From Arthrobacter sp. UNC362MFTsu5.1 (lineage in GTDB: Bacteria; Actinomycetota; Actinomycetes; Actinomycetales; Micrococcaceae): DNA of 64,000 nt. Shown piece after piece: positions 37,237 through 46,911 of this stretch. Where the stretch lies: contig NZ_JMLE01000013.1 in assembly GCF_000685965.1 (NCBI RefSeq), positions 1 through 64,000 on the forward strand, read 5' to 3'. How positions within the stretch are numbered: the first letter of the stretch is position 1; each line of letters starts with the position of its first letter. The position numbers and the translations under genes are program-made. The notes beneath the pieces were generated by a model that was given only the letters and a program-made list of their open reading frames with translations, had not been told where the DNA came from and made no database searches.

Positions 37237-38109
37237 CTATCCGGGGACCGGAGCCGGTGCCTGGATCCGGTGCTGCCCGGCATAAACGTTGAGGGTGGCG
37301 CCCCTGCTGAAGCCGGCCAGTGTCATGCCGCTGGCGTCAGCAAGTTCTACGGCCAGGCTGGATGGCGCACTGACGGCAGCGAGCACAGGAATCCCGGCGA
37401 GCGCCGCCTTCTGGACCAGTTCGAAGGAGGCACGGCCGGAAACCTGCAGCACGGTGCCCGCCAGCGGCAGCAGCCGTTCGCGGAGCGCCCAGCCCACCAC
37501 CTTGTCCACGGCGTTGTGGCGTCCCACGTCCTCGCGCAGGCACAGCAACTCAGTGCCGCCGCCATCGGTGATCCTGAAGAGGCCGGCCGCGTGGACCCCT
37601 CCGGTGGCGTCGAAGACGGCCTGCGCCTTACGAAGCTCGTCCGGGAGCCCGGCGAGCGTTACGACCGGGACGGTCAGCGGATCACCGGCAGGGCTGAAAT
37701 GCGATGACTTGCGGACGGCGTCGATGGAATCGGTGCCGCAGATGCCGCAGGAACTCGACGTGAAGATGTTGCGGCCCCTCTCGGGGAGGACGACGTCCGG
37801 CCGCAACTGCGCCTCCACAACATTGAAGGTCTGAACGCCGTCCTCGTCCTCACCCGCGCAAAACCGCAGGGAGATGAGTTGCTCGGGGTCCCAGATGATG
37901 CCCTCGGACACCAGGAACCCGGCCACCAGGTCAAAATCGTCCCCGGGCGTGCGCATGGTGACGGTAAACGGGAGGGATCCCAGCCGGACTTCCAGCGGCT
38001 CCTCCACGGCAAGTACGTCTTCCCGGTGCCGCACGGGATATGCGAGGGACTGCGGCGAACCGTCCAGGACAAACTTGTGAATTTTGCGGCGTTGCGTCAT
38101 GCGGGCCAC
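37237..38109 (-). CDS. fdhD: Formate dehydrogenase accessory sulfurtransferase FdhD
   Basis: This 290-residue protein moves sulfur from a cysteine desulfurase to the molybdenum cofactor of formate dehydrogenase. The CxxC pair (Cys121 and Cys124) in SSSCGICG, and the REDVGRHNAVDKV motif, are diagnostic. The GTG at 38109 has GAGGAG at 6 bases, better than the frame's first ATG at 38145. It lies just downstream of moeA. No formate dehydrogenase gene is in the window. Confidence 0.95.
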   Translation of the reverse strand: MARMTQRRKIHKFVLDGSPQSLAYPVRHREDVLAVEEPLEVRLGSLPFTVTMRTPGDDFDLVAGFLVSEGIIWDPEQLISLRFCAGEDEDGVQTFNVVEAQLRPDVVLPERGRNIFTSSSCGICGTDSIDAVRKSSHFSPAGDPLTVPVVTLAGLPDELRKAQAVFDATGGVHAAGLFRITDGGGTELLCLREDVGRHNAVDKVVGWALRERLLPLAGTVLQVSGRASFELVQKAALAGIPVLAAVSAPSSLAVELADASGMTLAGFSRGATLNVYAGQHRIQAPAPVPG

Positions 38110-38181
38110 GATGCGCTCCTCTTTAGTGCGGGATATGACCATCATTGCAAGCCCGGACGGCCTTCACCAGCCGGGACCGTT

Positions 38182-39639
38182 TTAGCCGAGCAAAGCACTC
38201 CAGTCCACCGGGCCGTCTGATGCGGCGGGCTTCCGCGGGGTCTTGCGGGGAGCCGCTTTGGCCTTCGCCGCGGCCGGTTCAGCCGCCGGGATCGGGGCAC
38301 CCCACGGCAGGGCGAAAGCGGGCGCGGCCTCCCCCAGCTGGATGCCGTGCGGAGGTACAACCAGGACGCCGTCGGCAGCCGCAAGGCCGCGCATCATCCC
38401 GGACCCCGCATGCTGGGCAGGTGATGCCATGCCGTAGAGCAGCCTGAAAGGCATCAGCCGGGTCCTTCCCGGTTCAGCGTCGATCATCGTCCCGCACGGT
38501 ACCTCACTGATCGGCGGCAGCGACCCGTGGCCCAGCGCGGCCAGCAGCGGAGCCCCCACTGTGCAGAGCGCCATCATCGCGGCAAGGGGATTGCCGGGCA
38601 GTCCAAGGATGAAGCGGCCGTCCGGCAGTTCGGCGAGGACTGCCGGGTGCCCGGGCCGCATCGCGATGCCGTCGATCAACAGGCGGCCGCCGAGTTCCGC
38701 GACCGCGCGGCGGAGGTGGTCTGTCCCGGACCGGCCGGTGCCGCCGGTGGTGATGACGACGTCGGCAGGCGCCTCCTCCGCAGCGTCGTCTTCCAGGGCG
38801 GCGAGCCATTCGTCGTAGCTGTCACCGATTTTGTCCTGCCCGGCGCTGATGCCGCCCATCATCTCGACGACGGCGCCAAGCTGTGGTCCGAAGGTGTCGC
38901 GCACCTTACCCGGCGCCGGCAGGCCTGAGGTGACCACCTCGGAGCCCGTGAGCAGGATCCGCACCACAGGTTTTCCCTGGACGTGGAGGGAGTCGTGGCC
39001 GGCAAGCGCCGCGAGGGCCAGGTGGGCCGGGTTGAGTACAGTTCCGCTGGCGATCAGGACGTCGCCTGCCGCTGCTTCCTCGCCGGCTTTCCGGATGTGC
39101 TGGCCGTTCCTCGGTTCACCGGGCCGTGCCCCGCCGCCCAGGACCAGCACGGGGAGCCCTTCCTCATCCGTTGCCATGGCGCCGCTTTCGCTGCGGAGCA
39201 CAGCCTTGGCACCAGGGGGAATCAGGCCGCCGGTGACGATGGGACTGGCCTGGTGGGGTGCCAACCGGTGGCCGGGCTCCGCGAGGATCCACGGCCCGCT
39301 TCCGTTGACCGCCCAGCCGTCCATGGCCGATGAAGCGTAGTGCGGCATGTCCTGGAGCGCGGTGACGTCCTCCGCGAGTGTCCGGCCGAGCGCGGTCCTG
39401 AGCGGCACCGGCCCCGGCGGGATCGGTGTTGCGGAGTCGAATGACGCCTGCCGCGCCTCCTGCCAGGTGTGCGCCAAATGGGTGTGGCCGGTGTCGGCAG
39501 TACCCGCTTCGGCAGTCCCCGCTTCAACAGTGCCCGCTTCGGCAGTCCCAGTTTCCGCGGTGCCGGGGCCCTCGGAGGGTTCCCCGTTTTCAGGCACGTC
39601 GCTGGCGGCGTCCCCGCCGCCCGGCGGCGCAGCCGTCAT
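38182..39639 (-). CDS. moeA: Molybdopterin molybdenumtransferase
   Basis: This 485-residue enzyme inserts molybdate into adenylated molybdopterin. Motifs seen are SAMDGWAV, PGAKAVLRSE, GGTGRSGTDHLRRAV and LPGNPLAAMMAL. The protein is longer than the usual 400 or so because of a 50-residue N-terminal tail built from GTAEA-like repeats and a 40-residue Ala/Pro/Lys C-terminal tail. The ATG overlaps the stop of the DUF6457 gene (ATGA). Confidence 0.94.
   Translation of the reverse strand: MTAAPPGGGDAASDVPENGEPSEGPGTAETGTAEAGTVEAGTAEAGTADTGHTHLAHTWQEARQASFDSATPIPPGPVPLRTALGRTLAEDVTALQDMPHYASSAMDGWAVNGSGPWILAEPGHRLAPHQASPIVTGGLIPPGAKAVLRSESGAMATDEEGLPVLVLGGGARPGEPRNGQHIRKAGEEAAAGDVLIASGTVLNPAHLALAALAGHDSLHVQGKPVVRILLTGSEVVTSGLPAPGKVRDTFGPQLGAVVEMMGGISAGQDKIGDSYDEWLAALEDDAAEEAPADVVITTGGTGRSGTDHLRRAVAELGGRLLIDGIAMRPGHPAVLAELPDGRFILGLPGNPLAAMMALCTVGAPLLAALGHGSLPPISEVPCGTMIDAEPGRTRLMPFRLLYGMASPAQHAGSGMMRGLAAADGVLVVPPHGIQLGEAAPAFALPWGAPIPAAEPAAAKAKAAPRKTPRKPAASDGPVDWSALLG
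39496..39555. repeat. 15-bp tandem repeat in the moeA 5' end
   Basis: Four 15-base units start at 39496, 39511, 39526 and 39541. The first two differ by one base (GGCAGTACCCGCTTC and GGCAGTCCCCGCTTC); the others differ by two or three. Each encodes one AEAGT-like pentapeptide, so copy changes keep the frame. Confidence 0.85.
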
Positions 39640-39974
39640 GCGCCGGGGTTCCCGCTGCTGACGGCCGGTCCGTCATCGGGCTGCGGCGTGGCCGCGGCGG
39701 AATCCGCCGCTGCGTAATCCATCGCCAGCGCCCGCGCCACGCCCATGGCGGCCTGCATTGAAACCGCGTCCGGGGCCTGCCCCGAACCAGACGCCATACC
39801 CGCCGCGAAGCCGGCGATGAACGTGGTCAGCGGCGCCGCAGGACGGACCACAGAGTGGGCCGCAACCCCGGCGAGCGCCAAGACTTCATTGACGTCCACT
39901 TCGACGTCCTCCAGCTCGAAGGCTTGCAGCAGTGCCCGGCACCAGTCCTCCAGCGTTTCGTCCTGGCTTTTCAC
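39636..39974 (-). CDS. DUF6457 domain protein
   Basis: This 112-residue small helical protein sits between mobA and moeA. DUF6457 domains are often fused to or beside MobA in actinobacteria, so a part in molybdenum-cofactor assembly is likely; the function is unknown. The GTG at 39974 has GGAGG at 5 bases, better than the first in-frame codon at 40010. The N-terminal half (LEDWCRALLQAFELEDVEVDV) and the VVRPAAPLTTFIAGFAAG helix are the conserved parts. The stop overlaps moeA. Confidence 0.85.
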   Translation of the reverse strand: MKSQDETLEDWCRALLQAFELEDVEVDVNEVLALAGVAAHSVVRPAAPLTTFIAGFAAGMASGSGQAPDAVSMQAAMGVARALAMDYAAADSAAATPQPDDGPAVSSGNPGA

Positions 39975-40033
39975 CGTTGCCTCCAAACTCAAATTCAGTT
40001 GCAGTACCACCGCCCGGTCCCACCAACGGTGGC

Positions 40034-40651
40034 TTATGACCCCTGGCGGGATACCCCTAGCGCGGTGGCATCGTCCCAGGTATCCACATCGTCCGTGGCA
40101 CCGGCGGGGACGGTAACAGTCCGCACGTCAAGCCTAGCAAGGAGGGCGAAGACTGAAGCGCCTGCCAGGCCTCCACTCTCCCCCAGTTCGTTCACGGCAC
40201 GTTGTAGCGCAGCTGTGCCATAAAAACCCGCAAGCGGCTGTCTGCGGCCATCAGGCGAAGCGGACATGACTCCCGCGGAGCCGGCCGCGCCGCTGCTGTC
40301 CTCCGCCAGGGCGAGCAGAAGTGCGGCAACGGCCTGGTCGGCTTTGGGCATGTCACACGCCAGGATCAGGGTCGTCGCCGCGCGCAACGGACCGCGTGCG
40401 CGATCCAGGGCGGCCAGGCCGGCGCCTATGGCCGCCGCCGGCCCGGCAAACGCGGGTTCCTCCCGGCATGACAGGACACCGGCGGGCAGTCCGCCGGGAT
40501 CAGGTCCCACCACCACCACCGCTCCCGCCCCCGCGGCTGCCGCGAGCGACCGCGACAGGAGGGTGGCGCCGTCGTACACCAACTGGGACTTGGGCACGCC
40601 ACCCAGGCGCGATGACCGCCCGCCGGCCAGTATTAAGGCATCAAACTCCAC
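40034..40651 (-). CDS. mobA: Molybdenum cofactor guanylyltransferase
   Basis: This 205-residue nucleotidyltransferase attaches GMP to molybdopterin. The signature LAGGRSSRLGGVPKSQL binds GTP, and ACDMPKAD carries the metal-binding Asp. The start is GTG at 40651. It leads the mobA-DUF6457-moeA-fdhD block. The C-terminal part is shorter in loops than the E. coli protein but complete (FALLARLDVRTVTVPAGATDDVDTWDD). Confidence 0.93.
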   Translation of the reverse strand: MEFDALILAGGRSSRLGGVPKSQLVYDGATLLSRSLAAAAGAGAVVVVGPDPGGLPAGVLSCREEPAFAGPAAAIGAGLAALDRARGPLRAATTLILACDMPKADQAVAALLLALAEDSSGAAGSAGVMSASPDGRRQPLAGFYGTAALQRAVNELGESGGLAGASVFALLARLDVRTVTVPAGATDDVDTWDDATALGVSRQGS

Positions 40652-40683
40652 AGTGCCAGCCTAGCCATGCAGGCCGACACCGC

Positions 40684-40751
40684 GGAACCGTGCAGCCTTA
40701 GGAACCGTGCAGCCTTAGGAACCGTGGAGCCTTAGGAACCGTGAAACCTTA
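40684..40751. repeat. 17-bp tandem repeat, four copies, carrying stop codons
   Basis: The units are at 40684, 40701, 40718 and 40735. Copies 1 and 2 are identical (GGAACCGTGCAGCCTTA); copy 3 has one change and copy 4 has a few. Copy 4 includes the stop codon of the HNH gene (TAA on the minus strand, 40749-40751), so each further unit gives another TAA downstream. Confidence 0.95.
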
Positions 40752-41249
40752 GGCGGCGGATTCGGGCAGGAGGAAAGGGTCCCACGCGGGCGTGGGCTTT
40801 TCCAGTTCCTTGATCTGCCAGATGGTGCCGTGCGGAGGCGCGGGGACGAACCTGAGCTTCCAGCCCATCTCGGCGGGCGTGTGGTCGCCCTTCACGTTGT
40901 TGCACCGAAGGCAGGCGGCCACCAGGTTCTCCCAGGAATCGGCACCGCCCCTCGATTTCGGGTGGACGTGGTCAATGGTGTGTGCTGCCTTCCCGCAGTA
41001 GGCGCAGCGGTGGCCATCACGGCGCAACACGCCCCGGCGGCTCACAGCAGTGATGGTGTTGTACCGGGGCCGGATGTAGCGGTTCAGGAGTATCACGGAC
41101 GGACGGCCCAGGATCTCCTGCGGCCCGACGACAGGATCGTCGCCTTCGGCCACTACGCTAGCTTTTCCGGTCAGCACAAGAACCAGCGCCCGGCGGAAGG
41201 TCACAACCGCCAGCGGTTCATATCCAGCATTAAGAACGAGAGTGCGCAT
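40749..41249 (-). CDS. HNH endonuclease
   Basis: This 166-residue protein has a clear HNH domain. CAYC (82-85) and CLRC (113-116) make a structural zinc site, and TIDHVHPKSRGG with Asn108 gives the catalytic core. The N-terminus (MRTLVLNAGYEPLAVVTFRRALVL) is typical of a widespread chromosomal HNH family, not of restriction systems. The ATG at 41249 has GAGG at 7 bases. Target and role are unknown. Confidence 0.93.
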   Translation of the reverse strand: MRTLVLNAGYEPLAVVTFRRALVLVLTGKASVVAEGDDPVVGPQEILGRPSVILLNRYIRPRYNTITAVSRRGVLRRDGHRCAYCGKAAHTIDHVHPKSRGGADSWENLVAACLRCNNVKGDHTPAEMGWKLRFVPAPPHGTIWQIKELEKPTPAWDPFLLPESAA

Positions 41250-41416
41250 GCACATACCTCTTCACGGCCGCACCCGTCAGGGGCTCGAGGGCCGGCTGCC
41301 CTCTGCTTGTCCGGGCTATGGATCGACAACACAAGAGTAAACACTCAAGTGGCCTATCGCCGAATCGGCTCATTACCATAGACTCCGTGTCGGCAAAAAT
41401 TCACCTGCCGGAAACG

Positions 41417-41452
41417 CAAAAGGACCCCTGCCCGAAGGCAGAGGTCCTTTTG
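41417..41452 (-). terminator. Terminator after the NlpC/P60 gene
   Basis: CAAAAGGACC and GGTCCTTTTG arms with an inner CTGCC/GGCAG stem form a strong hairpin. Its T run faces both sides, so it may also serve opposite transcription. Confidence 0.85.
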
Positions 41453-41471
41453 TTACGCGTGAACCGGGGTA

Positions 41472-42233
41472 TTAGCCGCCGACGCGGATGAAGACCGGGC
41501 CGGAGCCAACGTTGACGCTGAACAGCGAGGTGGTTCCACCGTTCCAGCCGCCGTGGACGGCCTGGCCGTTGCCAACGTAGACAGCGATGTGGGCCATGCC
41601 CATGCCGCCGTTCTGGTAGTACGCGAGGTCGCCCGGCTGTGCCTCAGCGGCGCTCACGGTGCGGCCCAGGGACAGGTAGCCTGCCGGCCAGCCGTGGTAG
41701 TTGACGCCAACGGCTGCAAGCGCGTTGGTGGCGAGGGCGGTGCAGTCCTGTGCGACACCCAGCTGGGCGTAGGCGGCAGCGGCAATCGCGGCACCGTTTC
41801 CGCTGGCGGCGGCGGGGGCTGCAGCTGCAGGGGCGGCCGGGGCCGACACGGTCGCGGCAACGGCAACCGGAGCAGCCTCGGGAGCAGCTTCCTGAACCTC
41901 AACGACGGGCTTGGGAGCCTCGACGACCGGAGCCGGGGAGGTGGAGACAGCCGGCTTCTCGAAGGAGATGGCGATGCTGGAAGCGGCCGAGATGTTGGCC
42001 GGAGCAGAGGACTGCACTTCCAGGGTGGAAGCAGAGGTTGCTTCGCGCTGAACGTTGGTGTCGGCAGCGTTGGCTGCGATACCGCTGGTCAGGACCAGGC
42101 CGGAAGCTGCAGCGATAACCGCAGCCTGACGGCCCATGCCGCCGGCGTTGTCGCCGACAGCCTTGGCAATGACAGCAAGCGAGTTGGTTTTGGTAACCTC
42201 GGCGCGGTGCCGTGCGATCGCACGAGTAGTCAT
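41472..42233 (-). CDS. Secreted NlpC/P60-like (C40) peptidase, variant active site
   Basis: This 253-residue exported wall hydrolase has a long basic n-region (about 30 residues), the hydrophobic core AAVIAAASGLVLTSGIAANA and an Ala-rich linker. The C-terminal domain carries the candidate Cys in QDCTALATNAL and His in MAHIAVYVGNG. Most C40 enzymes have DCSG instead of DCTA. It should cut stem-peptide bonds of peptidoglycan. It is 160 bases downstream of a related gene and shares its N-terminal layout. Confidence 0.88.
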   Translation of the reverse strand: MTTRAIARHRAEVTKTNSLAVIAKAVGDNAGGMGRQAAVIAAASGLVLTSGIAANAADTNVQREATSASTLEVQSSAPANISAASSIAISFEKPAVSTSPAPVVEAPKPVVEVQEAAPEAAPVAVAATVSAPAAPAAAAPAAASGNGAAIAAAAYAQLGVAQDCTALATNALAAVGVNYHGWPAGYLSLGRTVSAAEAQPGDLAYYQNGGMGMAHIAVYVGNGQAVHGGWNGGTTSLFSVNVGSGPVFIRVGG

Positions 42234-42393
42234 TATTTCTCTCTTTCGTTTTCCTCAGACTGCGTGGCAGGCCGCGGTTTTTGGACGCTCCGGCATCTTG
42301 GGGGTAAGCCGGAACGGCCCGAACAGGTTTATTTAGCGAAGAACGCGCGCTTCAGCGACGGGAAACCCGTGATGGAGCGAAGCGCCGCGTGTT

Positions 42394-43134
42394 CTAGCGA
42401 AGCGTGTAGAACGCGGAAGTGCCCGTGGCGGACACAGCGTGCAGGATCGTGCCCTGCGACGGGTTCAGCGCGCTGATCATCATGCCGTTGCCGACGTAGA
42501 TGCCAACGTGCGCACCGCCGTTTTGCATGACCAGGTCGCCCGGCGCCGGGGTGGCGGTGGGCGTCATGGCGGTCCATGCATTGGTGCGGGGGATGCTGAT
42601 GCCGGCCTGGGCGTAGACCCACTGGGTGAAGCCTGAGCAGTCCCAGCCGCTGGGGGTGGTGCCGCCCCAGACGTAGGCGCTGCCAATACCGGTGTACGCG
42701 ATGGCGGCGAGGCCCGATGCTGCTGCAGAGGAGGCGGCGTCGGCAAGCTTGCCGGCCTTTGCTTCCCCGTCAGCTGCTGCGGAGGTCTCGCTGGCGTCGG
42801 CACCGGTGGACTGTGCCCGGACGGTTTCAATCTTGGGCGCTGCCGTCGTGGTGACGGACGGACGCTCGAAGGAAACAGTCGCTGTCGGTTCAGCGGTTAC
42901 GGCCAGCTGGGCTGACTGAGAGCCGGACTCCGTCGAAGCGGAAACACCCAGGTTGGTATCGGCGGCATTTGCCGGCATGCCAACACTGAGGATCAGTCCG
43001 GACGCAGCTGCGATCACAGCCGCCTGGCGACCTACGGTCCCGGCGTTGGCAGTAACAGCCCTGGACACGGAGTTCAACGGGTTCGTACGAACCGTTTGCG
43101 CACGGTGGCGCGCAGAAGTGTTGCGTGTAGACAC
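42394..43134 (-). CDS. Secreted NlpC/P60 (C40) peptidase
   Basis: This 246-residue exported endopeptidase has an N-terminal signal like that of its neighbour (GRQAAVIAAASGLILSVGMPANAADTN). A Ser/Ala-rich linker leads to a canonical C40 domain with WDCSGFTQWVYAQAG and AHVGIYVGNGMM. The GTG at 43134 has GAGAGG at 8 bases. A c-di-AMP riboswitch lies directly upstream, so expression should follow c-di-AMP level, as for cell-wall hydrolases in other actinobacteria. Confidence 0.92.
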   Translation of the reverse strand: MSTRNTSARHRAQTVRTNPLNSVSRAVTANAGTVGRQAAVIAAASGLILSVGMPANAADTNLGVSASTESGSQSAQLAVTAEPTATVSFERPSVTTTAAPKIETVRAQSTGADASETSAAADGEAKAGKLADAASSAAASGLAAIAYTGIGSAYVWGGTTPSGWDCSGFTQWVYAQAGISIPRTNAWTAMTPTATPAPGDLVMQNGGAHVGIYVGNGMMISALNPSQGTILHAVSATGTSAFYTLR

Positions 43135-43140
43135 GAAGGT

Positions 43141-43285
43141 AGCCTCTCCCAATGCCTACGAGGTGAGCTGTCGGATTCGGATGGGAGTCACCCGGCCGCT
43201 CGGCTTCCTGGGAAGCTTTTGCGACTTAACCCCAAGGTCTTCTTGCGAAGACCAAAATTGGTTCCCCCGCCTCTGCCAGACGATG
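43141..43285 (-). promoter_or_regulatory. c-di-AMP riboswitch (ydaO/yuaA type)
   Basis: Read on the minus strand, the leader contains GGGGGAACC, TTGGGGTTAAGTC, CCGGGTGACTCCCATCCGAAT and CCGACAGCTCACCTCGTAGGC, the conserved blocks of the ydaO motif in order. It ends just before the NlpC/P60 start. An upstream hairpin (CTCTGCCA with TGGCAGAG) occurs in the second copy too. Boundaries are approximate. Confidence 0.85.
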
Positions 43286-43446
43286 TCATGCGAACGGACC
43301 TTGAGCGGTGGCAGAGTTAGGCAATCCACTCAAGAGCGCCAACTTCGGAAAAGTTGGCGTGCTCTAAACGGTACAGGAATTCCGAACGAATGTCACATTC
43401 AGGTCACGGCATGTCACAGGAATGCGAGAGCGACCCATCGTTTGGG

Positions 43447-44271
43447 TCAGAGCCAGCCGGTGGGGTCGACGACTTCGCCGTTGACCATCACTTCGAAATG
43501 GAGGTGGCAGCCGGTGGAGGCGCCGGTGGTCCCGCTGAGGGCCACAACCTCGCCTCGGCTGACCTTCTGGCCGACCTGGACGCTTGACGACGAAAGATGG
43601 TTGTACGTGGTTTCGAGGCCGTTGCCGTGGTCGATCACCACGCGGTTGCCGCCGCCGTAGGGGTGCCAGCCGGTGAACGTGACCGTTCCGCTGGCGGCAG
43701 CCAGGACGCTGGTGCCACACTGTGCCGCATAGTCCTGGCCCCGGTGGAACTCACCGGCTCCGCCGGTTATCGGGCTGACCCGGAAACCGAAGGGCGACGC
43801 GGAAACCAGGTGTTCCAGCGGTGCCCCAAGGCTCCCGGCGGAAGCCGCGCGGGTGATGGTGCCCGCGGACTGCGCGCTCAGGAGCTGCTTGAGCTTGCCG
43901 TCGGGATCGCCCTTGGTGGCAACGTAGGTGCGGTTGAAGTCGATTTTGGCGCCGGCAGCGGCGGAAACCTCCGGCTGCGCTGCAACCGAAGCGGCCACGC
44001 CGGCATTCCCGGTGTCCGCAGTGGACATCATGGGGCCTGTCGACGGGACGGTCACGGTGAGCACCAGTCCGGTGGCGGCCAGGGCAATGCCGGCCTTCTG
44101 ACCCACGCCGCTCGCCGAAGCGAACTCCGTCACCTGGCTGAACAGGCTGCGGCGCCGGCGTGCATCACGGTGCGCATCGCGCGGCCTGACCGTCATAACG
44201 GCTTCGGCCACGGGGTACTCCGAAGCGGGACCGGTCGCCCTGCGGCGGCCCCTGACGGTCTGCGTGGTCAA
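43447..44271 (-). CDS. Secreted M23 (LytM) family peptidase
   Basis: This 274-residue exported metallopeptidase has a basic 55-residue n-region, a hydrophobic segment (GIALAATGLVLTVTVP) and a C-terminal LytM domain. Zinc ligands are visible as His176 and Asp180 (HRGQD) and His258 (HLHFE); His225 and His256 complete the active site. It should cut peptidoglycan crosslinks. A second c-di-AMP riboswitch precedes it. Confidence 0.93.
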   Translation of the reverse strand: MTTQTVRGRRRATGPASEYPVAEAVMTVRPRDAHRDARRRRSLFSQVTEFASASGVGQKAGIALAATGLVLTVTVPSTGPMMSTADTGNAGVAASVAAQPEVSAAAGAKIDFNRTYVATKGDPDGKLKQLLSAQSAGTITRAASAGSLGAPLEHLVSASPFGFRVSPITGGAGEFHRGQDYAAQCGTSVLAAASGTVTFTGWHPYGGGNRVVIDHGNGLETTYNHLSSSSVQVGQKVSRGEVVALSGTTGASTGCHLHFEVMVNGEVVDPTGWL

Positions 44272-44284
44272 GAATTATCCTCTC

Positions 44285-44470
44285 TGGAGAGCCTGCGAAG
44301 TTAGCTGTCGGATTCGGGTCAGAGAGTGCAAAGACCCGGTCCGCCATTGCAAGGCATCCGGCACAGGTGTCCCTAGGGAATCCTTCGTCGGAGGTGACTT
44401 GCCGCTGACGGACTTCACCCCAAGGCCGTTTTCAACGGCCGATTGTGGTTCCTCCGCCTCTGCCAGGAGA
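44285..44470 (-). promoter_or_regulatory. c-di-AMP riboswitch (ydaO/yuaA type), second copy
   Basis: On the minus strand the order GGAGGAACC, CCTTGGGGTGAAGTCCG, GGGTCTTTGC, CCCGAATCCGACAGCTAAC and TTCGCAGGC follows the ydaO consensus. It lies just upstream of the M23 peptidase start. CTCTGCCA (44458-44465) and TGGCAGAG (44491-44498) form the same leader hairpin as in the first copy. Boundaries are approximate. Confidence 0.85.
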
Positions 44471-44624
44471 TGGTTCTGACACTGATCCGCTGGCAGAGCT
44501 CGGCTTCGGATCAGGTAACGCTTTTGTATCGGCGCTAGTGCTCAACTATAGGCGATTAATCAGCGCGGTAATAATTCCGTTATCTGGGTCTCAGTACGTT
44601 GTAGGTGGTCCTACAAGGAGGCGG

Positions 44625-45320
44625 TTAGCTGACCGTAACAAACACGTGGGCCGCAACCTCGGGCGGCAGTTCCAGCGCGCCTTCGATCTCGGGCACACGC
44701 ACGGAGATGTATTCGCCGACGCGCTCCAGGGCCAGGGACGCTCCGGGCCGGATTCCGCCTTCATCCAGCTGCACCAGCAACTCCGGCTCAACCTGGATGG
44801 GTTCGGCCAGCCTGCTCACGGTGATACGTGAGTCGGCCCCGTACGCGGTCATGGCTTCAAGGAGGTTGACCACACCATCGGTGAAAGCGGGAGTCGGCTG
44901 ACCGCCGAGCGCCGCCAGTCCCGGAATGGGATTGCCGTAGGGGGAAACGGTGGGGTGGTTGAGGAGTTCAAAGATGCGACGCTCCACCCGCTCGCTCATG
45001 ACGTGTTCCCAACGGCAGGCTTCGTCATGGACATATGCCCAGTCCAGTCCGATCACATCGGCCAGGAGCCGTTCCGCGAGGCGGTGTTTGCGCATGACTT
45101 CGGTGGCGCGTTTCCGGCCGGTTTCAGTCAGCTCAAGGTGCCGGTCCCCCGAAACAACCACCAGCCCGTCACGCTCCATCCGCCCGATGGTCTGCGAAAC
45201 GGTGGGTCCGGAGTGGCGCAGCCGTTCGGCAATCCGGGCGCGGAGAGCCACGATGTTCTCTTCCTCAAGCTCCAAGATTGTCCGAAGATACATCTCCGTG
45301 GTGTCGATCAGATCGGTCAT
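44625..45320 (-). CDS. DtxR/IdeR-family metal-dependent regulator
   Basis: This 231-residue regulator has the DtxR order: an N-terminal winged helix (TEMYLRTILELEEE, GPTVSQTIGRMERDGLV), a dimerisation and metal-binding domain (HRLAERLLADVIGLDW, EACRWEHVMSERVERRI, NHPTVSPYGNPIPG) and a C-terminal SH3-like domain. It is Fe2+ or Mn2+ responsive. The ATG at 45320 with GAGGAG upstream is chosen over a frame open to 45470. Confidence 0.93.
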   Translation of the reverse strand: MTDLIDTTEMYLRTILELEEENIVALRARIAERLRHSGPTVSQTIGRMERDGLVVVSGDRHLELTETGRKRATEVMRKHRLAERLLADVIGLDWAYVHDEACRWEHVMSERVERRIFELLNHPTVSPYGNPIPGLAALGGQPTPAFTDGVVNLLEAMTAYGADSRITVSRLAEPIQVEPELLVQLDEGGIRPGASLALERVGEYISVRVPEIEGALELPPEVAAHVFVTVS

Positions 45321-46829
<1,509 letters not shown>

Positions 46830-46860
46830 GAAGTCAGCTGCTGCTGACGCGTTAACGTCC

Positions 46861-46898
46861 GACGGCGTCGTCCGGGTTTGGTCCCGGACGGCGCCGTC
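46861..46898. terminator. Terminator between convergent serC and DUF3027 genes
   Basis: Sixteen-base arms (46861-46876 and 46883-46898) pair with one mismatch around a 6-base loop. T runs are short, so it may work as a weak or Rho-assisted terminator. Confidence 0.6.
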
Positions 46899-46911
46899 GT
46901 CGTTAAGTGCT

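Noticed and set aside
40684..40751. The 17-bp repeat as a CRISPR array
   Set aside because: Units are directly adjacent with no spacers, and no cas genes are near.
42234..42393. A third c-di-AMP riboswitch before the first NlpC/P60 gene
   Set aside because: None of the ydaO blocks is present in order; only a CGGG/CCCG mini-hairpin was seen.
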